A stretch of DNA of 45,647 bases from an uncultured Bacteroidales bacterium (GTDB lineage Bacteria; Bacteroidota; Bacteroidia; Bacteroidales; Muribaculaceae): contig UQMZ01000030.1 of the NCBI GenBank assembly GCA_900542185.1, positions 1-45,647 of the forward strand, given 5' to 3'. The notes beneath the pieces were generated by a model. The model made no database searches. It was not told where the DNA came from and saw only the letters and a program-made list of their open reading frames with translations. Made by a program: the position numbers and the translations under genes. Position 1 is the stretch's first letter. Each line of letters starts with the position of its first letter. This document shows, piece by piece, positions 26,982-34,472 of this stretch.

Positions 26982-27647
26982 ATGAAAAAGGATAGTATAT
27001 TGGTGTTGTCGGGGGGAGTGGACAGTACGACGATGCTGTGGGAGTATCGCGACAGGATTGCGATGGCTGTGACGTTCGACTACGGGTCGAACCACAACGC
27101 CGCCGAGATAGAGTGCGCGCGGCGTCAGGCCGAAAAGGCCGGCGTGCCGCATATCGTCATTCCGTTGGCCTTCATAGGCAAGTATTTCAATTCGTCGCTT
27201 CTCAGCGGGGCCGAGAAGATTCCCGAGGGACATTACGAGGACTCAAACATGAAATCGACCGTAGTGCCATTCCGCAACGGCATCATGCTGGCGGCCGCCT
27301 GCGGCTTAGCTGAAAGCAACGGTCTGAAATTCGTGATGATAGCCAATCATGGCGGCGACCACGCCATTTATCCTGATTGCCGCGAGGGATTCATCAACGC
27401 CATGTCCGAGGCCATGGCGCAGGGCACTTACACCGCCACCCGAATCTTCGCCCCCTACACCAACCTGACCAAGGCCGACATAGTGGCGCGTGGCGCCAAA
27501 ATTGGCGTGGATTATTCGCAGACATATTCATGCTACAAGGGCGGCGAGCGTCATTGCGGCCGCTGCGGCACTTGCGTGGAACGCCACGAGGCGTTCACCC
27601 TCGCCGGCGTCAACGACCCGACAGACTATCAGTCACTTCCGGAATAA
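26982..27647 (+). CDS. queC: 7-cyano-7-deazaguanine synthase QueC
   Basis: QueC converts 7-carboxy-7-deazaguanine to preQ0 with ATP and ammonia. The 221-residue N-type ATP pyrophosphatase has the PP-loop LSGGVDSTTMLW at residues 7-18. The family block VPFRNGIMLAAACGLAE follows, and the C-terminal zinc site is CYKGGERHCGRCGTCVERHEAF with four cysteines. Length and motifs are normal. It ends the manA-queF-queC run; a short hexamer repeat and a strong terminator follow. Confidence 0.96.
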   Translation: MKKDSILVLSGGVDSTTMLWEYRDRIAMAVTFDYGSNHNAAEIECARRQAEKAGVPHIVIPLAFIGKYFNSSLLSGAEKIPEGHYEDSNMKSTVVPFRNGIMLAAACGLAESNGLKFVMIANHGGDHAIYPDCREGFINAMSEAMAQGTYTATRIFAPYTNLTKADIVARGAKIGVDYSQTYSCYKGGERHCGRCGTCVERHEAFTLAGVNDPTDYQSLPE

Positions 27648-27674
27648 GAATAAGCGCAAGAATAAAATTTAGAG

Positions 27675-27703
27675 TAAAAGCTAAAGCTAAAGCAAAAGCA
27701 AAC
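27675..27703 (+). repeat. Short TAAAGC tandem repeat
   Basis: Imperfect units TAAAAGC, TAAAGC, TAAAGC, AAAAGC and AAAC lie head to tail in the gap after queC. They are purine-rich and lack any reading frame of note. Confidence 0.55.
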
Positions 27704-27738
27704 TGAACCAACGTCTGAGCGAGCATAAACCACCTTAC

Positions 27739-27764
27739 AGCCAGCCATTTTAGGCTGGCTTTTT
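27739..27764 (+). terminator. Terminator after queC
   Basis: A perfect 8-base stem (AGCCAGCC with GGCTGGCT) encloses the loop ATTTTA and is followed by a T-run. It lies between convergent queC and the LptF/G-like gene. Confidence 0.85.
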
Positions 27765-27776
27765 ATTGATTGCAAA

Positions 27777-29753
27777 TCATTTACCTTGACTTATCATCTC
27801 GGCGATGATTTCCTTGAGGGCGGCGGTGGTCTTGTCGATGCGGGTGATGTCGTCGTGGAGGCGGCGGGTGTAGGGGATGCTCAGGAGGTAGAAGATTATA
27901 CCCACGGGGGCTAACCACATCAGCGCCTTGCGCACCTTCAGGTTGCGGAACGGACAGTAGATCCAGAGCCACATCAGGATGGGATAATCGTTCAGCTTGT
28001 CAATTATCTTGAGGTTGCGGCTGTCGTTCAGCACGGCCACAAGCGCGTCGGTCTCGTCGCCGAGCACTGCGACGGGATGGCGGCGCAACGGTTTCATCCA
28101 GTAATCCCTGTAACTCTGACGGCGCGAATAGCGGCTAAGCCAAGCCTGCGAGCGACGCTGCAGCCTGTCGAGGCCGGCCATCACCACAGGACGGTCTATA
28201 TCGTTGATCACAACCTCCTTGCGCGTCACCTGACGGCTTTCGGGCAGCCCCAACAGCCGGCGCGCCCATGTCTTGTACAGATCGGGGTTGAACACGGCAC
28301 TGTCGTTCATGGCCTTGTAAGTCACGAAGATACCTAACGGCAACAACACGAACGTGGATAGCCACATGCCGGCCCACGCCTGCCATATACCCTCGCGGGC
28401 CATCTTGAATCCGGTGTTGTCGATGATGTAATACACAAGGAACAGCATCACCGATATCACCATCGGTGCTCCGAGTCCTCCCTTGCGGATAATGGCGCCC
28501 AACGGCGCGCCGATAAAAAGGAAGATGATGCAAGCCACCGACAGGGTGTATTTCTTGATCAGCTCGATGCGGTGTCTCACCAGTCTTGCCTTCTCGTCGC
28601 CGACCTGTACGGCGCGGAATTCCTGCTCGCTCTTACGCTGCGACTGCAGGGCGAAAGCGCCGGAAAATATCTGGTCACGCTGTGCCGGCGACAGTGCCAA
28701 CAGCAGCGAATCGAGGCTGACGGGATTCACTGCCTTCTTCCCGGTCTCCTTCTTCGTTTTGGCTATTTTTTTACCATTTCCGTCAGTCGCTATCTCCACT
28801 TTCTGTCCCATGGACGGAGCCAAAGTGGGGAACGCCAGCGTGGTGAATCCCTCGGCGGTGCGGTTGCCGATGCTGTCCACACGCCGCGACAGCGAGTCGA
28901 TGCTGGTGCGCAGTTCGCTGATGTTCTTGCCCACATACTGGCTGCGCATTCCCTCCTCGTTGAGGCGGTTGAAGTTGGCGTCGAAGGGTATCAGCAATTC
29001 CTTGTCTACGAACGATTCGCGGCGGAACGGGATGTTGTTGGAGTTCATGTTCTGCTCGCGCAGGTTCTCGAACTGCTCGCCCGACCAGAGATGCAGGTAC
29101 AGGTAATCCATGTCGGGCGTGAAAGCCAGGCGCGCCGAATCGGCAAGCAGGATGGTGGGGTTGTCGCCGTGCCCAACGTCGTATATCATGGCGCCGTACA
29201 GCATACCGGTGTCGGGATTCTTCTTCTTGACATACAGGTTATAGCCCGTGATCTGGTCATAGAACGAACCTTCGGGAATCTCCAGCTCCGGACTTTTCTG
29301 ACGGGCCGAGAACAGCAGCGTCCACATCTTGACCTGTGCCTTTGGCAGCACGTCGTTCTGGAAGAAGAACGCGCCGACGGCTATTATGGTTATCAGCACG
29401 ATAAGGGGCGACATGACCTGTATCAGCGGAATGCCGCTGGCCTTGATGGCGGTAAGCTCCGATTTCTCGCCGAGATTGCCGAACGACATCAGCGACGCCA
29501 GCAGAATGGCCAGCGGCAGCGCCATCGGTATCATGGAGAGGGCGGCGTAGAAGAAAAGTTCGGCCAACACTCCGAAGCCGAGGCCCTTGCCCACCAGATC
29601 GTCCATGTATTTCCACAGGAACTGCATGAGCACGATGAACAGCACGATGAAGAAAGTCATCGCGAACATCGGCAGGAATGTCTTCAATATGAACCGGTAT
29701 AAACGTTTCAAATCACGTGAAATATGGGATGCGAATCCATCATCGGAATGCAA
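27777..29753 (-). CDS. LptF/LptG family LPS export permease
   Basis: The 658-residue inner-membrane protein belongs to the YjgP/YjgQ family, whose members form the LptB2FG transporter that extracts LPS from the inner membrane. The N-terminal half has three membrane helices (FLPMFAMTFFIVLFIVLMQFL, SMIPMALPLAILLASLMSFG, PLIVLITIIAVGAFFF), then a periplasmic beta-jellyroll region (about 140-390) with SGEQFENLREQN and similar strands. A second membrane block (YTLSVACIIFLFIGAPLGAIIRKGG) follows around 395-480. The C-terminus carries an extra cytoplasmic segment of about 150 residues and a last pair of hydrophobic stretches not present in E. coli LptF. LptF and LptG cannot be told apart here. It is divergent from pta. 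Confidence 0.87.
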   Translation of the reverse strand: MHSDDGFASHISRDLKRLYRFILKTFLPMFAMTFFIVLFIVLMQFLWKYMDDLVGKGLGFGVLAELFFYAALSMIPMALPLAILLASLMSFGNLGEKSELTAIKASGIPLIQVMSPLIVLITIIAVGAFFFQNDVLPKAQVKMWTLLFSARQKSPELEIPEGSFYDQITGYNLYVKKKNPDTGMLYGAMIYDVGHGDNPTILLADSARLAFTPDMDYLYLHLWSGEQFENLREQNMNSNNIPFRRESFVDKELLIPFDANFNRLNEEGMRSQYVGKNISELRTSIDSLSRRVDSIGNRTAEGFTTLAFPTLAPSMGQKVEIATDGNGKKIAKTKKETGKKAVNPVSLDSLLLALSPAQRDQIFSGAFALQSQRKSEQEFRAVQVGDEKARLVRHRIELIKKYTLSVACIIFLFIGAPLGAIIRKGGLGAPMVISVMLFLVYYIIDNTGFKMAREGIWQAWAGMWLSTFVLLPLGIFVTYKAMNDSAVFNPDLYKTWARRLLGLPESRQVTRKEVVINDIDRPVVMAGLDRLQRRSQAWLSRYSRRQSYRDYWMKPLRRHPVAVLGDETDALVAVLNDSRNLKIIDKLNDYPILMWLWIYCPFRNLKVRKALMWLAPVGIIFYLLSIPYTRRLHDDITRIDKTTAALKEIIAEMISQGK

Positions 29754-29786
29754 CCTTAATGTTTTGCGGCTGTAAAATTAGAAATT

Positions 29787-29818
29787 ATTGCTGAGACACG
29801 AAAATTTTTGTAACTTTG
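29787..29818 (+). promoter_or_regulatory. pta-ackA promoter
   Basis: ATTG (29787-29790) and TAACTTTG (29811-29818) are 20 bases apart. The pta start lies 23 bases beyond the -7 box. An in-frame ATG at 29788 lies in the -33 box and is excluded as a start. Confidence 0.7.
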
Positions 29819-29841
29819 CTTTTGGAAAAATACCAAAAAAC

Positions 29842-30852
29842 ATGAAATTATTCGAAAGATTGACCCTTCAGGCGCAGGCTAACCCCCAGCGACTGATATT
29901 GCCGGAGTCGACCGAACCGCGCACATTGCAGGCGGCCGACCGAGTTATTTGCAATAAAATCGCCGACGTGACCTTCATCGGCGACAAGGAAGAAATATTG
30001 AACAAGGCCTTCGAGCTCGGGCTCAGCAACATCGAGAAGGCCCGGTTCGTCAATCCTAAGGATGCGGCCGTAGTAGAGCCCTACGCCGAACTGCTGGCCG
30101 AACTTCGCAAGAAGAAAGGAATGACCATCGAGGAGGCCCGCAAGCAGGCGGCCAATCCCCTGTACCTCGGCTGTCTGATGATCAAGAAGGGCGAGGGCGA
30201 CGCCATGGTGGCCGGCGCACTCAGCCCCACCAGCCATGTACTGCGCGCTGCGTTCCAGGTTCTGAAAACCAAGCCAGGCGTATCTGTAGTCAGCGGCGCG
30301 TTCATCATGCTGCTGCCCGAGAGCGTTCCCTTCGGCGAGGACCACATGCTGATATTCGCCGACTGCGCCGTAGTGCCCGACCCCAACGCTCAGGAGCTGG
30401 CCCAGATAGCCATCGAGACGGCCCGCACCACCAGGAACATCGCCGGACTCGACCCCGTAGTGGCCATGTGCTCGTTCTCGACCAAGGGCAGCGCCACCCA
30501 TGAGCGTGTGGACAAGGTGATAGAGGCTACGGAGATAGCCCGTCACATCGACCCGGCGCTCAAGATAGACGGCGAGCTGCAGAGCGACGCCGCCATCGTG
30601 CCGAAGATCGGCGAGATGAAGGCTCCCGGCAGCCCCGTGGCCGGTCACGCCAACACCCTGATATTCCCCAGCCTGGAGACCGGCAACATCGCCTACAAGT
30701 TAGTGCAGCGTCTGGCAGGCGCCGGTGCCGTAGGTCCTATCCTCCAGGGTCTGGCAGCTCCCGTCAACGACCTTAGCCGCGGCGCTACCGTCGACGACAT
30801 CGTGAACACAATCATCGTAACCTGCAACCAGGCTATCGGCGACAAGAAATAA
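29842..30852 (+). CDS. pta: Phosphate acetyltransferase
   Basis: Pta converts acetyl-CoA and phosphate to acetyl phosphate, the first step of acetate formation with ATP gain. The 336-residue product is the short form without the N-terminal DRTGG regulatory domain. The family block is visible from MKLFERLTLQAQANPQRLILPEST through GDAMVAGALSPTSHVLRAAFQV to DGELQSDAAIVPKIGEMKAPGSP and NTLIFPSLETGNIAYKLVQRL near the C-terminus. The start at 29842 is set by homology and by the promoter upstream. The ackA gene follows after 19 bases, completing the acetate pathway. Confidence 0.96.
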   Translation: MKLFERLTLQAQANPQRLILPESTEPRTLQAADRVICNKIADVTFIGDKEEILNKAFELGLSNIEKARFVNPKDAAVVEPYAELLAELRKKKGMTIEEARKQAANPLYLGCLMIKKGEGDAMVAGALSPTSHVLRAAFQVLKTKPGVSVVSGAFIMLLPESVPFGEDHMLIFADCAVVPDPNAQELAQIAIETARTTRNIAGLDPVVAMCSFSTKGSATHERVDKVIEATEIARHIDPALKIDGELQSDAAIVPKIGEMKAPGSPVAGHANTLIFPSLETGNIAYKLVQRLAGAGAVGPILQGLAAPVNDLSRGATVDDIVNTIIVTCNQAIGDKK

Positions 30853-30871
30853 CAACAGCAGCTTTTTCATA

Positions 30872-32074
30872 ATGAAGATATTAGTGCTCAACAACGGATC
30901 AAGCTCCGTTAAGTATAAACTGATAGACTCGGCCACCAAGCAAGTGCTGGCTGAAGGCGGCGTAGAAAAAATCGGACTTCCCGACAGTTTCCTGAAATTC
31001 AAGAAGGCCGACGGATCGAAGGAGACCGTGACCGTGCTGATGCCCGACCACAAGGAGGCCATCCGCCAGGTGTTCAAGGTACTGACCGACCCGAAGGAGG
31101 GTGTGATCAAGGACCTGTCCGAGATAGACGCCATCGGACACCGCGTGGTGCACGGAATGGAATATTTCAACAAGTCTGTGCTCATCACGCCCGACGTGAT
31201 CGAGAAGGTGAAGGAGTGCTATCCGGTCGCCCCGCTGCACAATCCGGCCAACATCATCGGCATCGAGGCCGTGCAGGAGCTGATGCCCGGCACGCCCAAC
31301 GTGGCCGTGTTCGACACCGCCTTCCACCAGACCATGCCCGCCAAGGCATACATGTATGCTCTCCCCTACGAATATTATGAGAAGTACGGCATCCGCCGCT
31401 ACGGCTTCCACGGCACGAGCCACCGTTACGTGTCGCGCCGCGCCTGCGAATATCTGGGCGTGGACTACGACAGGCAGCGCATCATCACCTGCCACATCGG
31501 CAACGGCGGCAGCATCACGGCCATCAAGGACGGCAAGAGCGTGGACACCAGCATGGGCCTGACTCCTACCGAAGGCCTGATGATGGGCACCCGCGTGGGT
31601 GACGTGGATCCCGGCGCACTGGTTTACTTGATGGAGCGCGCCAACCTCGACGCCAAGCAGCTGCAGACCGTCATCAACAAGGAGAGCGGCGTGCTCGGAG
31701 TGTCCGGCATCAGCAACGACATGCGCGACATCGAGGCAGGCATAGCCGCCGGCAACGAACGCGCCAAACTGGCCATGGAGATGTACGAATACCGCATCCT
31801 CAAATACATCGGCGCGTACGCAGCCGTTCTTGACGGCGTGGACATCATCGTGTTCACCGGCGGTGTGGGCGAAAACCAGACCAAGACACGCGAGAACATC
31901 TGCCGTCATCTGAACTACCTCGGAGTGACTTTCGACGCCGAAGCCAACAAGGTGCGCGGCGAGGAAGTGACCATTTCCGCTGCCGACTCCAAGGTGAAGG
32001 TAGTGGTCATCCCCACCGACGAGGAGATGATGATAGCCGAAGACACAGCCGAAATCGTAGGCAACCTGAAGTAA
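30872..32074 (+). CDS. ackA: Acetate kinase
   Basis: AckA transfers the phosphate of acetyl phosphate to ADP, giving acetate and ATP. The 400-residue ASKHA-fold enzyme has the opening MKILVLNNGSSSVKYKLID, the catalytic region FDTAFHQTMPAKAYMYALPY, the block RRYGFHGTSHRYV and the nucleotide-site ITCHIGNGGSITAIKDG. The C-terminal FTGGVGENQTKTREN is also conserved. It is the second gene of the pta-ackA unit, 19 bases after pta. A GC-rich hairpin lies after the stop, before lgt. Confidence 0.97.
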   Translation: MKILVLNNGSSSVKYKLIDSATKQVLAEGGVEKIGLPDSFLKFKKADGSKETVTVLMPDHKEAIRQVFKVLTDPKEGVIKDLSEIDAIGHRVVHGMEYFNKSVLITPDVIEKVKECYPVAPLHNPANIIGIEAVQELMPGTPNVAVFDTAFHQTMPAKAYMYALPYEYYEKYGIRRYGFHGTSHRYVSRRACEYLGVDYDRQRIITCHIGNGGSITAIKDGKSVDTSMGLTPTEGLMMGTRVGDVDPGALVYLMERANLDAKQLQTVINKESGVLGVSGISNDMRDIEAGIAAGNERAKLAMEMYEYRILKYIGAYAAVLDGVDIIVFTGGVGENQTKTRENICRHLNYLGVTFDAEANKVRGEEVTISAADSKVKVVVIPTDEEMMIAEDTAEIVGNLK

Positions 32075-32093
32075 TCTGCCCATATTCTGACCT

Positions 32094-32120
32094 GCCGGCC
32101 GCACACTCGTGCCGGCCGGC
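32094..32120 (+). other. GC-rich hairpin between ackA and lgt
   Basis: GCCGGCCGCAC pairs with GTGCCGGCCGGC around the loop ACTC, with one bulged G. No T-run follows, so it may be a processing or pausing structure rather than a simple terminator. Confidence 0.5.
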
Positions 32121-32138
32121 GGTCACAGACTGTTATAG

Positions 32139-33005
32139 ATGATAGAATCGATAATTTACTGGAACGCGGACCCGGTGATGTTTTCACTGGGGCCGCTTTC
32201 CGTTCGATGGTACGGCCTGATGTTCGCCGTGGGCTTCATCATAGGCTACAACATAATGGAGCGCATGTTCCGTCACGAAGGCGCGCCTGAGCGCTGGCTC
32301 GGCATCCTGCTGGCATACGTGGCCATAGCCACCATAGTGGGCGCTCGCCTGGGGCACGTGTTCTTCTATGAATGGGACTACTATTCGCAGCATCCCGGCG
32401 AGATTGTGAAGATATGGAACGGCGGTCTGGCCAGCCACGGCGGCACCATCGCCATAATCATAGCCCTGTTCATGTTCTCGTGGTTCACGAGTCACAAGCC
32501 GGCGTCGTGGGTGTTCGACAAGATAGTGATTCCCATAGCGTTGGTGGGCGCCATGATCCGGTTCGGCAACCTGATGAATTCCGAGATATACGGCAGTCCG
32601 ACCGACCTCCCATGGGGATTCGTGTTCGAGCGCAACGGAGAGACCGTACCCGCACATCCCACGCAGCTGTACGAAAGCCTCAGCTATCTGGTGCTGTTCG
32701 TGGTGCTGATGTGGATGTACTGGAAGAAGAACGCCCAGGAACGCCCCTGGCTCATAACCGGCGTGTTCTTCATCGGCATCTTCCTGCCCCGGTTCCTGAT
32801 AGAATACATCAAGAACGTGCAGGTCAGCTCCGAATACGAGATGATAGCCCGCTACGGCATGAACATCGGCCAGATGCTGTCCATCCCGTTCATATTGATC
32901 GGAGTGTTTCTGGTATGCTGGGCATTGGCTCATCCCCGCGTCAAGTTCTCGTTCCCGAATAAATTCCCGGAGGACCCGGCCTACAAAAAGAAACCTAAGC
33001 ATTAA
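32139..33005 (+). CDS. lgt: Prolipoprotein diacylglyceryl transferase
   Basis: Lgt attaches diacylglycerol from phosphatidylglycerol to the lipobox cysteine of prolipoproteins in the inner membrane. The 288-residue protein has about seven membrane helices. Key blocks are WYGLMFAVGFIIGYNIM, the IWNGGLASHGGTIAIIIAL region with the GGLxxHG motif, and IRFGNLMNSEIYGSPTDLPWGFVF, the Lgt signature containing the essential Arg and Asn-rich loop. The later HPTQLYESLSYL block is also conserved. It would process the many lipoproteins coded in this window, including PorE-like and the S41 peptidase. A short repeat array fills the gap to the next gene. Confidence 0.96.
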   Translation: MIESIIYWNADPVMFSLGPLSVRWYGLMFAVGFIIGYNIMERMFRHEGAPERWLGILLAYVAIATIVGARLGHVFFYEWDYYSQHPGEIVKIWNGGLASHGGTIAIIIALFMFSWFTSHKPASWVFDKIVIPIALVGAMIRFGNLMNSEIYGSPTDLPWGFVFERNGETVPAHPTQLYESLSYLVLFVVLMWMYWKKNAQERPWLITGVFFIGIFLPRFLIEYIKNVQVSSEYEMIARYGMNIGQMLSIPFILIGVFLVCWALAHPRVKFSFPNKFPEDPAYKKKPKH

Positions 33006-33010
33006 CCAAC

Positions 33011-33049
33011 CTCATCACTCATAACTATTCACTCATAACTCATCACTTG
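33011..33049 (+). repeat. CTCATAACT / TCACTT tandem array
   Basis: A perfect 12-base repeat, TCACTCATAACT, occurs at 33015-33026 and 33029-33040 with a 14-base period, flanked by CTCATCACT units on both sides. The array fills nearly all of the 48-base spacer between lgt and the HAD-GH25 gene. Confidence 0.65.
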
Positions 33050-33053
33050 CGAC

Positions 33054-34367
33054 ATGACCGGGCTGTCGATATTCGATTTTGACGGAACGCTGACCGACAA
33101 GGACACATTCCTGCTGTTCGCCCGGTTTGTGCGCAAGCGCAAGGGTATGTGGTGCGCGGGGATAAAGGCGCTGCCGGCCATCATGTCGTGGCGACTCGGG
33201 CTTAAGGGCAGCGCACACGCCAAGGAGCGGCTGTTCGGAGCCTTGTACGGAGGGATGCCCCTCAGTGCCTTCCAGGCATACGGCGAGGCGTTTGCCGACG
33301 TGGTGGACCGCAATCTGCGCAAGCGGGGCATGGAGGAACTGAACCGTGCCAGGGAACGCGGCGACAGAATAGCGATATGCTCGGCCAGCGTGCCCCAGTG
33401 GATCGAGCCGTGGGCCAGGCGTCACGGCATAGACACCGTGATGGGCACCGAGATCGAGGTGGACGCCGACGGACGGCTGACAGGACGGTTCGCCACCCCC
33501 AACTGCAAGGGTGACGAGAAAGTGCGGAGGGTGACGCAGATGTTTCCCGACCGTACCGACCTGCACGTTTCGGCTTACGGCGACAGTTCGGGCGACCGCG
33601 AACTGCTTGATTTCGCCGACGAGCCGCACATGCTGCACAAGCGTTCGCCACGCGACATCCGGATAGCCGGATGGTTCGCCGGAGTGGTCGTCATACTTGC
33701 GCTCACCATCCTGTTCTCGTGGAACCGCTACATCACCAGCCCGCCGCATGTGAGCCGCGAACGGTTCCCCATACGCGGCATCGACGTGTCGGCCCATCAG
33801 GGTATGATGAACCTTGACGCAGTGGCAGCCGACGGCTATGAGTTCATATTCATCAAGGCATCGGAAGGAGCCGACTTCCGCGACCCCAATTTCGCGCTGA
33901 ACTATCTCAAGGCCGGCCATGCCGGACTGAAGCGCGGAGCGTACCATTTCTTCCGCTTCGACCGCGACGGCATCGAACAGGCGCTCAATCTGATACGCGC
34001 CGTCGAGGCCCGCCCCCTCGAGCTCGGCGTGGCCATCGACGTGGAATACCAGGGCAATGCCAAGGGCGTTCCCTCCGACTCCATCGCAATGAGACTGCAC
34101 GACATGGTGGATTTCCTGAGCCTGAAGGGATACCGTCCCACATTCTACACCAACGAACAGGGATACGACGAGCTGGTGTATCCCAACTGCCCCGGGTATC
34201 CGTTATGGCTATGCTCGTTCAACGAAAAGACCGCCAACCGCGACTGGACTTTCTGGCAGTACGACCACCGGGGGAAAGTGGCCGGCATACGCGGTGACGT
34301 GGACCTTAATGCTTTCTACGGCAACCGAAAACAATGGAACGAGCATCTGCTCCAGTTCGCAAAATAA
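33054..34367 (+). CDS. Fusion protein: HAD-IB phosphatase, membrane helix, GH25 lysozyme
   Basis: The 437-residue product joins two enzymes across a membrane helix. Residues 1-200 are a HAD subfamily IB (phosphoserine phosphatase-like) hydrolase: motif I DFDGT at 8-12 (nucleophile D8, acid D10), motif II CSAS at 109-112, motif III K152, motif IV YGDSSGD with D177 and D181. Residues 204-224 (IAGWFAGVVVILALTILFSW) form one membrane helix. Residues 240-437 are a glycoside hydrolase family 25 lysozyme: GIDVSAHQG at 242-250, FIFIKASEG with E271, and AIDVEY with the catalytic D329-x-E331 pair. Basic residues before the helix favour the HAD domain in the cytoplasm and the lysozyme domain in the periplasm. 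The reading frame is open throughout, with no frameshift. HAD-IB substrates here are unknown; GH25 enzymes cut peptidoglycan. Confidence 0.87.
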   Translation: MTGLSIFDFDGTLTDKDTFLLFARFVRKRKGMWCAGIKALPAIMSWRLGLKGSAHAKERLFGALYGGMPLSAFQAYGEAFADVVDRNLRKRGMEELNRARERGDRIAICSASVPQWIEPWARRHGIDTVMGTEIEVDADGRLTGRFATPNCKGDEKVRRVTQMFPDRTDLHVSAYGDSSGDRELLDFADEPHMLHKRSPRDIRIAGWFAGVVVILALTILFSWNRYITSPPHVSRERFPIRGIDVSAHQGMMNLDAVAADGYEFIFIKASEGADFRDPNFALNYLKAGHAGLKRGAYHFFRFDRDGIEQALNLIRAVEARPLELGVAIDVEYQGNAKGVPSDSIAMRLHDMVDFLSLKGYRPTFYTNEQGYDELVYPNCPGYPLWLCSFNEKTANRDWTFWQYDHRGKVAGIRGDVDLNAFYGNRKQWNEHLLQFAK

Positions 34368-34472
34368 TGCACCGATTTTTCCGTTTTATTGATTAGACTC
34401 TTAGCCACGACAGCCGAAATCCATTACGGGCATACTCCCGCAACGGCTGTCCGGAACAACAGTACGACATTG

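Noticed and set aside
28572..29702. A 376-codon open frame on the plus strand, opposite the LptF/G-like gene
   Set aside because: It is antisense to a gene with membrane helices and family features; its own translation resembles no protein.
29788..29841. A pta start at 29788
   Set aside because: It lies in the -33 box and adds residues not seen in short Pta proteins; 29842 fits homology and promoter.
30899..32104. A 401-codon open frame on the minus strand, opposite ackA
   Set aside because: It is a shadow of the acetate kinase gene with low-complexity His/Val-rich translation and no promoter.
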